From: an uncultured Tateyamaria sp. | Lineage (GTDB): Bacteria > Pseudomonadota > Alphaproteobacteria > Rhodobacterales > Rhodobacteraceae | Assembly: GCF_947503045.1 (NCBI RefSeq) | Contig: NZ_CANNCF010000004.1 | Coordinates: 409,338 to 473,337 of the forward strand | DNA: 64,000 nucleotides | Direction: 5' to 3' | Notes under the pieces: generated by a model | The model's database searches: none | The model's input: only the letters and a program-made list of their open reading frames with translations | What the model was told of the DNA's origin: nothing | In this document: positions 20,167 to 28,822 of the stretch, piece by piece | How the letters are laid out: each line of letters opens with the position of its first letter | How positions within the stretch are numbered: the first letter of the stretch is position 1 | Position numbers and translations under genes: made by a program

Positions 20167-20245
20167 GTCTCGTGCCACAGTCCATCCTTCTCTGATTTGA
20201 AAAAATCCCCGCCGGAGGCTCCGACATCCGCCACAGGCACCACGC

Positions 20246-21442
20246 TCACAGCACCTCGAACAGGCCAGCCGCGCCCATGCCGCCACCCACACACATGGTG
20301 CAAACCACGTATCGCACCCCGCGCCGTTTGCCCTCGATCAACGCGTGCCCGGCCATGCGCGCGCCGGACATGCCATAAGGGTGGCCAATGGATATCGCGC
20401 CACCGTTCACGTTCAATAACTCATCGGGAATGCCGAGCCTGTCGCGGGAATAGATCACCTGCACCGCAAAGGCCTCATTGAGTTCCCAAAGGCCGATGTC
20501 ATCCATCTTCAGCCCGTGGGCCGCCAGCAAGGGTGGCACGGCAAAGACAGGGCCAATGCCCATCTCATCCGGTTCACACCCCGCCGCCCAGACACCCATG
20601 CAACGTCCCAGAGGTGTCAGCCCCTTTTTCTCGGCCAGCGTCGCCTCCATTACCACGGCGGCCGAGGCCCCGTCGCTGAGTTGCGAGGCGTTGCCTGCGG
20701 TGATGAAACCGCCCTCCTTGATGTGAATGCCGTCCCGGAACACAGGCTTCAGACCCGCGACGTTTTCATAAGCCGTGCCGGGTCGATTGCCCTCGTCCTT
20801 GGCCAGCGTCACCTCGTGATCCGAAATCTCCTTGGTCTCGCGGTCCTGCACTTTCATCACAGTGGTCAGTGGCACAATCTCGTCGTCGAACTTGTTCGCG
20901 TCTTGCGCTGCGGCCGTGCGGTCTTGCGATTGCACCGCATAGTGATCCTGCGCCTCGCGGGTGACGCCGTAGCGCGCGGCCACCGTCTCGGCGGTTTCCA
21001 GCATGGTCATGTAGATTTCGGGCTTGTTCGCCTTCAGCCAAGGATCACCATGGGCGCGCATCTCATGCGTTTGCACCATCGACACCGATTCAACGCCGCC
21101 GCCGACCACCACGTCCATACCGTCCTGCGCGACCTGTTTGCTGGCCGCCGCGATCGCCATCATCCCGCTGGCGCATTGCCGGTCCAGCGACATACCCGCA
21201 ACACTCACGGGCAGCCCTGCCCGGATCGCCGCCTGACGCGCGATATTGCCCGCCTGATGGCCCTGTTGCAGTGCTGCCCCCAGCACCACGTCCTGCACCT
21301 CTCCGCCCTCAAGCCCTGCCCGCGCAACGGCTTGCGATATGGCGTGACCGGCCAGCGTCTGCGGCGGCGTGGCGTTGAACGCCCCGCGATAGGCCTTGCC
21401 GATAGGGGTGCGGGCGGTAGAGACGATGACGGCGTCGCGCAT
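20246..21442 (-). CDS. Acetyl-CoA C-acyltransferase (thiolase)
   Basis: A thiolase of 398 residues. The acylation cysteine is in [12 protein letters not shown] (about residue 88), the His of the active site in [14 protein letters not shown] context and [16 protein letters not shown], and the second Cys in [15 protein letters not shown]. It cleaves 3-ketoacyl-CoA thiolytically or condenses acetyl-CoA. Its place between dehydrogenases and hydrolases suggests a degradative role. Confidence 0.94.
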   Translation of the reverse strand: MRDAVIVSTARTPIGKAYRGAFNATPPQTLAGHAISQAVARAGLEGGEVQDVVLGAALQQGHQAGNIARQAAIRAGLPVSVAGMSLDRQCASGMMAIAAASKQVAQDGMDVVVGGGVESVSMVQTHEMRAHGDPWLKANKPEIYMTMLETAETVAARYGVTREAQDHYAVQSQDRTAAAQDANKFDDEIVPLTTVMKVQDRETKEISDHEVTLAKDEGNRPGTAYENVAGLKPVFRDGIHIKEGGFITAGNASQLSDGASAAVVMEATLAEKKGLTPLGRCMGVWAAGCEPDEMGIGPVFAVPPLLAAHGLKMDDIGLWELNEAFAVQVIYSRDRLGIPDELLNVNGGAISIGHPYGMSGARMAGHALIEGKRRGVRYVVCTMCVGGGMGAAGLFEVL

Positions 21443-21476
21443 GGATCAGGTGTCCTTTTGGGTTGAGGATGCACGG

Positions 21477-21524
21477 CCCGGGCGCTGCCCCGGACCACGC
21501 GGAATGTCTTGCGAAGTGAACGGG
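21477..21524. repeat. Intergenic GC hairpin element, copy B
   Basis: The stretch reads as a degenerate version of copy A at 15983: CCCGGGCGCTGCCCCGG followed by GGACCACGCGGAATGTCT and GAAGTGAAC. It separates the thiolase gene from the upstream SDR gene and may act as a weak terminator. Confidence 0.45.
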
Positions 21525-21533
21525 AAACGCAGC

Positions 21534-22421
21534 CTACCAGTCAAGGGCGACCCCCTTGGCCTTGGCGGCACGCAGGGCATATTTGCGGGTCTGGGCAAAG
21601 GCGTTTTCAAGGGCCTCGGCCCCTTCTGCGTCCGTGATCGCACTCCAATTTGCAGCCACCGATTCGGGAGTGATCTCTCCCTCGATCAGCGTGCCAATGG
21701 TCTCGCGGATTTGAGTGACGGCAAAGGTGCCACCCCCCGCCGACAGGATTGTGCGGCTGGGCGCGTCGTCGCTCGCCAGAAACAGCACACCCGGCGTGAT
21801 GGTCTCCGGGGCCAACAGGGCAAGGGCGGCTTCGGGCAACAACCCTTCGGTCATGGCCGTCGCAGCCGTTGGGGCCAAAGTGTTCACGCGGATATCGTCC
21901 CGCGCCCCTTCGAGGTGCAGCACATTCATCAACCCCACCATCGCCGCCTTGGCGGCCCCATAATTCGCCTGGCCGAAGTTCCCGTACAGCCCCGACCCCG
22001 ATGCCGTCAGCACAATCCGCCCATAGCCCTGCGCCCGCATGATCGGCCAGACCGCGTGGCAGCATTCGGCGCTGCCCATCAGATGGACGTCGATGACTTT
22101 GCGAAAATCGGCCATATCCATCTTGGCAAATGTCTTGTCGCGCAGAATGCCTGCATTGTTGATCAGCACGTCGATGCGTCCCCAGCGCGCCATGGTTTGG
22201 GCAACCATATCGGCCACTGCCGCACCGTCAGACACATCGGCATTGTGGGTCATGGCCTGCCCACCTGCGGCCTCGATCTCGGCCACCACGGCCCCGGCCC
22301 CCTGCCCCAAGTCATTGACGACAACCCGCGCCCCACGCGCCGCCAGCCCCAGTGCATGACAGCGCCCAAGGCCAGCCCCGGCGCCCGTCACGATGGCCAC
22401 ACGATCCTGAAACGAGATCAC
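21534..22421 (-). CDS. SDR family oxidoreductase (3-hydroxyacyl-CoA dehydrogenase-like)
   Basis: The 295-residue protein has TGAGAGLGRCHALGLAARGARVVVND in the N-terminal Rossmann region (TGxxxGLG with the acidic ND end favouring NAD), NNAGI, and Ser/Tyr/Lys in TASGSGLYGNFGQANYGAAKAA. It resembles the SDR domain of peroxisomal multifunctional enzyme 2. The length beyond about 250 residues is a C-terminal extension. Located 3 bp from the next SDR gene in the same direction. Confidence 0.88.
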   Translation of the reverse strand: MISFQDRVAIVTGAGAGLGRCHALGLAARGARVVVNDLGQGAGAVVAEIEAAGGQAMTHNADVSDGAAVADMVAQTMARWGRIDVLINNAGILRDKTFAKMDMADFRKVIDVHLMGSAECCHAVWPIMRAQGYGRIVLTASGSGLYGNFGQANYGAAKAAMVGLMNVLHLEGARDDIRVNTLAPTAATAMTEGLLPEAALALLAPETITPGVLFLASDDAPSRTILSAGGGTFAVTQIRETIGTLIEGEITPESVAANWSAITDAEGAEALENAFAQTRKYALRAAKAKGVALDW

Positions 22422-22424
22422 GCC

Positions 22425-23249
22425 CTAGCCCTCAAGGGCGGCGCGAAACAGGTTCGGCCCGCTCATCACCTGAATGCCACCCGAGACCGGCAACACCGCA
22501 CCGGTGATGTAGGACCCGCCCTTGCCGCACAGGAACTGCAGGCAACCCGCGATGTCCTCGTCCCGACCCACACGGCCCAGCGGCACATCTTCGCCCACCT
22601 TGGCGCGCATGCCCTCATCGGCCGTGGCAAAAGCGGTCATCTTGCTCACAAACGGGCCCGGCGCCAGCGCGTTCACGGTGACATGATGTCCGGCCAGTTC
22701 CTTGGCCATGATCTTGGTCATATGCAGCACTGCCGCCTTCGAGGCCGCATAGGAATAGGCGCCGTCCCCAAGCGGTGCGTCACCCATGACCGAACCGACA
22801 TTGACCACGCGCGCCGGATCGTCGGCGGTGCTGGACTTGATGAGCATAGGCAGCAGCAACTGGGTCAGATGAAACAGGCCCGCCACGTTCACATTCATCA
22901 CTTTTTCCCAGGCCGCATGCGGGAACTGGCCCATGGGCGCGCCCCATGTGACGCCCGAATTGTTCATCAGGATGTGCAGGGCGTCCGCGCGGCCCGTCAC
23001 CTCTTTGACCAGCGCGTCAATCCCCGCTTCTGATCCGACATCACCGGCAAAGCCCTCGACACTGCCGGGCCCGTCCATGGCATTCAACTCCTCCGCCACG
23101 GCGACGCAGGCATCACCCTTACGGCTCGCGATCAGCACACGCGCACCTGCCATCATCAGCCCCGTGGCGGCCATCCGCCCGATTCCGGTGGCACCGCCCG
23201 TGACCAAGGCCACCTTTCCTGACAATGAAAACAGTGTGTTAGGGTCCAT
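22425..23249 (-). CDS. SDR family oxidoreductase
   Basis: A 274-residue short-chain dehydrogenase from the ATG at 23249 (MDPNTLFSLSGKVALVTGG). It has TGGATGIG, NNSGVTWG and the catalytic Tyr-Lys in YSYAASKAAVLH. It differs from its neighbour at 21534 and could act on another 3-hydroxyacyl or carbonyl intermediate. First gene of the leftward cluster and divergent from the quinone oxidoreductase gene at 23387. Confidence 0.88.
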   Translation of the reverse strand: MDPNTLFSLSGKVALVTGGATGIGRMAATGLMMAGARVLIASRKGDACVAVAEELNAMDGPGSVEGFAGDVGSEAGIDALVKEVTGRADALHILMNNSGVTWGAPMGQFPHAAWEKVMNVNVAGLFHLTQLLLPMLIKSSTADDPARVVNVGSVMGDAPLGDGAYSYAASKAAVLHMTKIMAKELAGHHVTVNALAPGPFVSKMTAFATADEGMRAKVGEDVPLGRVGRDEDIAGCLQFLCGKGGSYITGAVLPVSGGIQVMSGPNLFRAALEG

Positions 23250-23386
23250 GTCGTGTCTCCTCTGGCTTTGGTCTTGTCGCAACGTCGCCCCGCGCACCGC
23301 TTTACAGTTGCGCTGGCTGCGGCCACGCTGCCCGCAAAGGCAGGTGTAGTGTACCCTTGCCGTCACGTCACGAAAGAGATCAGCAC

Positions 23387-24382
23387 ATGCACGCAATGCT
23401 CAGCAAGTCACCCGGCGGCCCCGACACATTGGAATGGAGCACGCTGCCCGATCCAGAGCCGAAAAAGGGCGAGGTGCGGATCGCGGTCAAGGCGGCAGGT
23501 GTGAACTTTCCCGACACGCTGATCATCAATGATCTCTACCAGATCAAACCGCCCCGCCCCTTTGCGCCGGGCGGCGAAGTGTCGGGTGTGGTGGATGCGT
23601 TGGGCGACGGGGTGACCCACCTCAGCATCGGCGATCCAGTCATCGCCATGACTGGCTTTGGCGGTTTTGCGACCCATCTCTGTGTGCCCGCTGCAGCCTG
23701 CCTCAAGATGCCCGAAGGCATGCCGTTTGACGAGGCCGCCTGTTTCGTTTTCACTTATGGAACGTCCCATTACGCATTGAAAAACCGCGCAGAATTGAAA
23801 TCAGGTGAGACGCTTCTGATCCTCGGGGCGGCTGGCGGCGTGGGGGCTGCGGCCATCGAACTCGGCAAGGCCGCAGGCGCGCGGGTGATTGCGGCGGTCA
23901 GTTCGCAGGACAAGGCAGATTTCTGCACCGACCTCGGCGCGGATGCCACGATCATCTACCCCCGCACAATGGACCGCGCCGCGCAAAAGGCGCTGTCGGC
24001 TGAGATCAAAAATGCCGCCGGTCCGAACGGTGTCGATGTGGCCTATGACGCTGTGGGCGGGGATTACGCCGAGCCTGTGATCCGTTCCATGGCCTGGGGC
24101 GGGCGGTTTCTGGTTGTGGGCTTTCCCGCAGGCATCCCAGCCATCCCGCTCAACCTTGCCCTGCTGAAATCCTGCCAGATTGTGGGTGTATTCTGGGGCG
24201 CATCGATCTACCGCGAACCTGCAGAGCACATGAAAAACATGTCAGAGCTCTTTGATATGTATAGCAAAGGCCAGGTCAAACCGCGCATCTCGGCTAGTTT
24301 TCCCATGCAGGACGCGGCACAGGCGCTGGCCCTCATGTCCGACCGCCGCGTGCTGGGCAAGGTGGTCCTGACCGCCCCCTAA
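23387..24382 (+). CDS. NADPH:quinone oxidoreductase family protein
   Basis: A zinc-independent medium-chain reductase of 331 residues, with an N-terminal GroES-like domain (VKAAGVNFPDTLI) and a nucleotide-binding GAAGGVGAAAIELGKAAGA near residue 150. Start at the ATG at 23387 by alignment of the family start; an upstream ATG at 23357 is less likely. Its last 4 bp overlap the convergent phosphatase gene. Confidence 0.9.
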   Translation: MHAMLSKSPGGPDTLEWSTLPDPEPKKGEVRIAVKAAGVNFPDTLIINDLYQIKPPRPFAPGGEVSGVVDALGDGVTHLSIGDPVIAMTGFGGFATHLCVPAAACLKMPEGMPFDEAACFVFTYGTSHYALKNRAELKSGETLLILGAAGGVGAAAIELGKAAGARVIAAVSSQDKADFCTDLGADATIIYPRTMDRAAQKALSAEIKNAAGPNGVDVAYDAVGGDYAEPVIRSMAWGGRFLVVGFPAGIPAIPLNLALLKSCQIVGVFWGASIYREPAEHMKNMSELFDMYSKGQVKPRISASFPMQDAAQALALMSDRRVLGKVVLTAP

Positions 24383-25041
24383 AGGTGGTCAAGGTGTTGC
24401 ACCTCGTTGAATCCGCGCACCACCATGCGTTCGTCCTTGATCACAAGGCGGCTGATCGACCCGTTGGCGGCACCCAGAAAGGCAAAGGGCTCTGACCCGG
24501 TGGCCATGGCAAGGGCCGCGCCGATCACACCGCCATGCACAAAGACGGCGACGGATTCGTCCGCATGGGCGCGCGCGATGTCCATCAGCCCGCGCCGTAC
24601 CCGGCCAAAGAACGCCTCACGCGACTCGGCGCCGGGAATGGCCGCCCAATCCTGTTCGGCAACAACTTGCATGTAAACCGGATCCTGCGCGGCTGCCTTG
24701 ATACGATATAGCCCGCCATCCCAGTCGCCCAGATGCACCTCGTGCAGGTCCGGGTTTTCACGCAGCTCCAAACCCAGATGCCGCGCCAGTGGTGCGGCGG
24801 TCTGCTGCGTTCGTATCAGCTTTGTCACATAAAGCGCTGCAAACGCTTCTCTTTTCAATCTCTCACCTACGGCCACGGCCTGCGCTTCACCCGCCGGATG
24901 CAGCGCGGGGTCGCCATGCCCATCCTTCATCGGGAAATCGATGCCGGGCCGCGCAGGCGCGCTTTCGCCATGGCGGATCAGGAACAGGTCTGCCGCCCCG
25001 GGGGGTGGCGCATAGCGGGGTTGGCGGTATTCTGTGCTCAT
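24379..25041 (-). CDS. Histidine phosphatase family protein
   Basis: A 220-residue phosphoglycerate-mutase-like phosphatase. The RHG motif is LIRHGES near residue 20, a second basic motif lies in TKLIRTQQTAAPLA and the second histidine in FVHGGVIGAAL. The ATG at 25041 is favoured over an upstream ATG that would extend into the divergent gene. Substrate unknown. Confidence 0.85.
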   Translation of the reverse strand: MSTEYRQPRYAPPPGAADLFLIRHGESAPARPGIDFPMKDGHGDPALHPAGEAQAVAVGERLKREAFAALYVTKLIRTQQTAAPLARHLGLELRENPDLHEVHLGDWDGGLYRIKAAAQDPVYMQVVAEQDWAAIPGAESREAFFGRVRRGLMDIARAHADESVAVFVHGGVIGAALAMATGSEPFAFLGAANGSISRLVIKDERMVVRGFNEVQHLDHL

Positions 25042-25068
25042 ACCCCCTCTATATGTCGGAGCCCACCC

Positions 25069-26073
25069 GTGACCAACCGCCAGATCACCCTCACCGCCTT
25101 GCCCCAAGGGGCGCTTGGCCCGCAGCATTTCGAACTGGGTGAGGCGCCGATGCCAGAGCCCGGCGAGGGCGACGTGCTGCTGCGCACCATCCTGATGAGC
25201 ATCGACGCCGCAAATCGGTCGTGGATGCAGGGCGCGACCTACCGCGATGCCGTACAGGCCGGGGACGCGATGCCGACCTACGCGATCTGCGAAGTGATCA
25301 ACAGCCGCTCACCGCGCCTCAAAGCCGGCGACATCGTCGCCGCCGAATCCATCTGGGCCGATCACGTGGTGCGCCCCGCCCACAAGGTGCAGAAACTGCC
25401 GCCCGTCCGGCCCCTCACCCACTTGCTTAGTGTCTACGGCATCGCTGGAAAAACCGCCTTTCACGGTCTTTTGCAAATCGGCAAGCCCTTGGCAGGAGAA
25501 ACCATTGTTGTGTCTGCCGCCGCCGGCTCGGTCGGGGGATATGTGGGCCAGATCGGCAAGGCGCTTGGCTGCCGCGTCGTCGGCATCGCCGGGGGTGCAG
25601 AAAAATGCAGCTTTGTACGTGATGAATTGGGATTCGATGACTGCGTCGACTACCGCGCGGGTGGCCTCTTCAAAGCCCTGCGCGCGGCCTGCCCGGACGG
25701 GGTCGACGTCTATTTCGACAATGTCGGCGGCGCCGTACTGGAGACCGTGCTGGGCCTGATGAACGAACGTGGGCGCATCGCCTGCTGCGGCGCGATCAGC
25801 CAGTACGACACCGAAACCCCCACCGGCCCGCGCAACCTGCCGGGCGTCGTGGTGGTCAAGCGGCTGCGGATGGAAGGGTTTATCGTCATGGACTTTGCCC
25901 GCGACGACGCCAAGGCCACCCGCGCGCTGCAGGCCTGGGTGCAGGCAGGCCAGATCAAGGTTTTCGAGGACGTGGTCGACGGCCTCGAAAATGCGCCATC
26001 TGCCCTCATCGGCCTCTTGAACGGGGACAACAAAGGCAAACGCATGGTCCGTGTGGGGCCTGATCCGCAATGA
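25069..26073 (+). CDS. NADP-dependent medium-chain oxidoreductase (CurA/PTGR-like)
   Basis: A leukotriene-B4-dehydrogenase-type reductase of 334 residues: RTILMSIDAANRSWM near the N-terminus, SAAAGSVGGYVGQIGKALGCRVVGIAGG for NADP binding, YFDNVGG and MEGFIVMDF. It typically reduces alpha,beta-unsaturated ketones. The GTG at 25069 is chosen because GGAG lies 8 bp upstream and longer in-frame starts overlap the divergent phosphatase. Its stop overlaps the MaoC start (ATGA). Confidence 0.88.
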   Translation: MTNRQITLTALPQGALGPQHFELGEAPMPEPGEGDVLLRTILMSIDAANRSWMQGATYRDAVQAGDAMPTYAICEVINSRSPRLKAGDIVAAESIWADHVVRPAHKVQKLPPVRPLTHLLSVYGIAGKTAFHGLLQIGKPLAGETIVVSAAAGSVGGYVGQIGKALGCRVVGIAGGAEKCSFVRDELGFDDCVDYRAGGLFKALRAACPDGVDVYFDNVGGAVLETVLGLMNERGRIACCGAISQYDTETPTGPRNLPGVVVVKRLRMEGFIVMDFARDDAKATRALQAWVQAGQIKVFEDVVDGLENAPSALIGLLNGDNKGKRMVRVGPDPQ

Positions 26074-26543
26074 GCATCGACGAGGCCCTTGCCCACATCC
26101 GCAAGGACATCGATCAAGAGGTCGGCGTGTCGAACTGGATCACCGTCGATCAGGCGATGATCGACCAGTTTGCTGAAACCACCCATGACGATCAGTGGAT
26201 CCATATCGACCCGGACCGGGCCGCGCGGGACACCCCTTTTGGCGGCACCATCGCGCATGGGTTTCTGACGCTCAGCCTTGCCAGCCGCTTTGCCTATGAT
26301 TGTTTCCCGATGCTGCCGGGTCAGGTGATGGGGATCAATTACGGCTTCGAACGCTTGCGCTTTTTGTCGCCCGTCCGTCCCGGCGCGCGCTTGCGGGGGC
26401 GGTTTGTGCTGCGCGATGTCCAGATGCGCAAGCCGACCGAACTGCTCAGGCGCACCGAAATGACCATCGAAATCGACGGAAAAGACAGGCCCGCGCTTGT
26501 GGCAGATTGGCTTGGGTTGGTCGTCTTTGCGCCGCCCGCCTGA
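26070..26543 (+). CDS. MaoC family dehydratase
   Basis: A single-hotdog enoyl-CoA hydratase-like protein of 157 residues with the hydratase 2 motif: FAETTHDDQWIHIDPDRAA followed by GGTIAHGFLTLSL, containing the Asp/His pair. It should hydrate or dehydrate acyl-CoA thioesters and pairs naturally with the upstream reductase, to which it is coupled by a 4-bp overlap. Confidence 0.92.
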   Translation: MSIDEALAHIRKDIDQEVGVSNWITVDQAMIDQFAETTHDDQWIHIDPDRAARDTPFGGTIAHGFLTLSLASRFAYDCFPMLPGQVMGINYGFERLRFLSPVRPGARLRGRFVLRDVQMRKPTELLRRTEMTIEIDGKDRPALVADWLGLVVFAPPA

Positions 26544-26606
26544 CCAGCAGACTGGACAGAGCATGTGCAGACCCGCTAACACCATGGCAATTCAAAGGTA
26601 ATTCCC

Positions 26607-27050
26607 ATGACTTCTGTCCTTGTCCTGAACGGGCCCAACCTGAACCTTCTTGGCACCCGGCAACCAGAGATCTACGGCCACACCACGCTTGCGGATGTCG
26701 AGGCGATGTGCGTCGCCCACGCCGAGGCGCGCGGCATCCACGTGACCTGCCGCCAGTCCAACCACGAGGGGGCGCTGGTCGATGCGATTCACGCCGCCAA
26801 GGGCACGTTCGACGGGGTGGTGCTGAATGCCGGGGCCTACACGCACAGCTCGATTGCGCTGCATGACGCGATTGCGGGGACCGAGATGCCGGTGATCGAA
26901 CTGCATCTGTCCAACATCCACGCCCGCGAATCCTTTCGCCACACCAGCTACATTGCGCCGGTCGCCGTGGGTATGATTTGCGGCTTTGGTGCGCTCGGGT
27001 ATAGTCTGGCTCTGGACGCTATGATCGGACATCTGGGGGGGCCGTCGTGA
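26607..27050 (+). CDS. aroQ: Type II 3-dehydroquinate dehydratase
   Basis: A 147-residue shikimate-pathway enzyme of typical size with NGPNLNLLGTRQPEIYG (catalytic Tyr), RQSNHEG, NAGAYTHSSIAL and ELHLSNIHARESFRHTSY. The stop overlaps the start of the LuxR gene (GTGA), an arrangement that links an aromatic pathway enzyme to a regulator by position only. Confidence 0.96.
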   Translation: MTSVLVLNGPNLNLLGTRQPEIYGHTTLADVEAMCVAHAEARGIHVTCRQSNHEGALVDAIHAAKGTFDGVVLNAGAYTHSSIALHDAIAGTEMPVIELHLSNIHARESFRHTSYIAPVAVGMICGFGALGYSLALDAMIGHLGGPS

Positions 27051-27796
27051 AAAGTTTTCTGCACCGCATGTCGAACTGCCAGTCCATCGAAGAGCTGTGG
27101 GGACTGCACACGCGCAAGATGGAGGAGTATGGCTTTGATCGCCTGATCTATGGCTTTACCCGCTACCGCTCCGGCAACTCGCTGGGCGATCCCGAAGATT
27201 TCATCATCCTGACCAACCATGACCGCGCCTATTCGGACGTGTTCATGGGCGAGCAGCACTATGTCCACGCTCCCATGGTCAACTGGGCCCTGCACAACGA
27301 GGGCGCATGCAGCTGGGGGATTCTGGCGCAGATGCAGTCCTCCAAAACGCTGACTCCGGCCGAGCAGCGCGTGCTGGAGTTCAACTATTCGATGGGCGTG
27401 ACCGCAGGCTACACGATCAGCTTCAAATCCGTCTCCGCCCGCTCCAAGGGCGCGATTGCGCTGACCGCGCGCAAGGGCATGACGCAGGCCGATATCGACG
27501 CGGTTTGGAAAGAGCATGGCTCGGACATCCACCTGCTCAACAATGTGGCACATCTCAAGATTCTCACCCTGCCCTACACCGCCCCCAACCGCTCGCTGAC
27601 CAAACGGCAGCGCGAGGCGCTGGAATGGGTGGGCGATGGCAAGACCATGCAGGATATTGCCATCATCATGGGCCTGACCTCGGCCACAGTGGAAAAGCAT
27701 TTGCGCCTTGCCCGCGAGGCGCTGGCGGTTGAAACCACCGCGCAGGCCGTGCTCAAGGCAGCCTTTGCCAACCAGATGTTCATCCTCGAAGCGTGA
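27047..27796 (+). CDS. LuxR-family transcriptional regulator (solo, non-canonical ligand domain)
   Basis: A 249-residue regulator with an autoinducer-binding-like domain (about 15-165) and a GerE helix-turn-helix (about 180-240, LTKRQREALEWVGDGKTMQDIA and VEKHLRLAREAL). By eye against TraR, the ligand-pocket positions read W57 to Tyr, Y61 to Phe and D70 to Ala (in HYVHAPMV), while W85 is kept (CSWG). No luxI-type synthase is nearby. It probably senses something other than a standard acyl-homoserine lactone. GTG start overlapping aroQ. Confidence 0.88.
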   Translation: MKSFLHRMSNCQSIEELWGLHTRKMEEYGFDRLIYGFTRYRSGNSLGDPEDFIILTNHDRAYSDVFMGEQHYVHAPMVNWALHNEGACSWGILAQMQSSKTLTPAEQRVLEFNYSMGVTAGYTISFKSVSARSKGAIALTARKGMTQADIDAVWKEHGSDIHLLNNVAHLKILTLPYTAPNRSLTKRQREALEWVGDGKTMQDIAIIMGLTSATVEKHLRLAREALAVETTAQAVLKAAFANQMFILEA

Positions 27797-28398
27797 CGCG
27801 CGCGCACCATCTGTACTATCTCAGCCACCCGCAGGTGCGGATCGACCCGGCCGTGCCGGTGCCCGATTGGGGCCTGAACGAGATCGGCGCCGCCCGTGTG
27901 GCCGCGCTGGCCGATGCAATTGCACACAGCGCGCTGGCGGGGGTCACATCCGTTTTCACCAGCCCCGAACGCAAGGCCCGCGAGACCGCCGCGCCTTTGG
28001 CGCAGGCCTTGGACTGCGCCTGCACCGTGATCGAGAACAGCCATGAAAACGACCGCAGCGCCACGGGCTACCTGCCCGGCCCCACATTCGAGGCGATGGC
28101 CGATGCGTTCTTTGGCCAGCCCGATGTCTCGACCCGTGGCTGGGAACGCGCCGTGGACGCGCAGGCCCGCATCACCGCCTGTATGCACGAGGCTTTGAAC
28201 ACGGCTCCGCAGGGCGATGTGCTGATGGTCGGACACGGCGCGGTGGGTACGCTGCTTTACTGTCATCTGGCCGGTCAAAAGATCTCACGCCGCCACGATC
28301 AGGGCCCCGGCGGCGGGGGCAATGTGATCCGTTTTGACCGCAAAACCCTGATTCCCGAGGGTGGCTGGGCAGCGATGGAAAGCCTCCTACACGCATAG
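27793..28398 (+). CDS. Histidine phosphatase family protein
   Basis: The 201-residue product resembles the phosphoglycerate mutase-like fold, with FTSPERKARETAAPLAQAL in the second motif region and VGHGAVGTLLYCHLAG with the second histidine. The usual N-terminal RHG is replaced: the strand reads HHLYYLSHPQVRI, so the catalytic Arg-His pair is altered (SHP). It may be inactive or specialised. GTG start overlapping the luxR stop. Confidence 0.75.
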   Translation: MTRAHHLYYLSHPQVRIDPAVPVPDWGLNEIGAARVAALADAIAHSALAGVTSVFTSPERKARETAAPLAQALDCACTVIENSHENDRSATGYLPGPTFEAMADAFFGQPDVSTRGWERAVDAQARITACMHEALNTAPQGDVLMVGHGAVGTLLYCHLAGQKISRRHDQGPGGGGNVIRFDRKTLIPEGGWAAMESLLHA

Positions 28399-28582
28399 GG
28401 TACAGATCACGGTCTGAACGCCGCCCATTAATTCAGCGCGACACTCACCCATCAGTTGTCCCGCCCTGAAATCAACTCGTTATGCGAGAAATTCGACACT
28501 AAATTTCGTCCGCCGTAGCGTCAAAAGTAATTTTTGACCCTTAGGTAAGGAATCCCGGACTTTCTAAAATAGTAGTAAATGA

Positions 28583-28822
28583 GCCATTCTACAGATGTTC
28601 CGTGAGTGGTGGCTTTAGCCAGGGAGCAACGGGAGTGATCCTCTGGGATTTCAGAGGCCCTCGTTTCCGACCGGTCTGACCGGACCCGGCTCACCTGCGT
28701 ATTGATCCGCAGGTGGGTCGGACTTCTAAGCGCCCGATGTCTCATCCCCGTGGCTACCGGGCGTGTACAGAGAGGGCGGGGTTCTTGTCCCAAAGTTGAA
28801 CCCCGCCCGACTCTCTGCCAGT
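28583..28822 (+). ncRNA. Candidate structured RNA in the 28.4-28.8 kb intergenic region
   Basis: The 423-bp gap holds an unusual run of perfect hairpins: GGCT/AGCC at 28611-28620, a nested stem GGA-AACG...CGTT-TCC at 28623-28668 enclosing CCTCTG/CAGAGG, CCGGTC/GACCGG at 28671-28683, ACCTGCG/CGCAGGT at 28693-28714, CGCCCG/CGGGCG at 28731-28763 and a final 17-bp stem at 28768-28817. A TTGACC at 28534 could be a -35 box. I could not match it to SRP RNA, tmRNA, RNase P or 6S RNA. The strand is uncertain; open frames across it look spurious. The first part of the gap (28399-28530) shows nothing. Confidence 0.4.
28768..28817 (-). terminator. Strong hairpin after pip (possibly shared with the candidate RNA)
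   Basis: CAGAGA-GGGCGGGGTTC pairs with GAACCCCGCCC-(GAC)-TCTCTG. It begins 5 bp beyond the pip stop codon. No U run follows on either strand, so it may be a bidirectional terminator or a 3' end protector. Confidence 0.55.
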
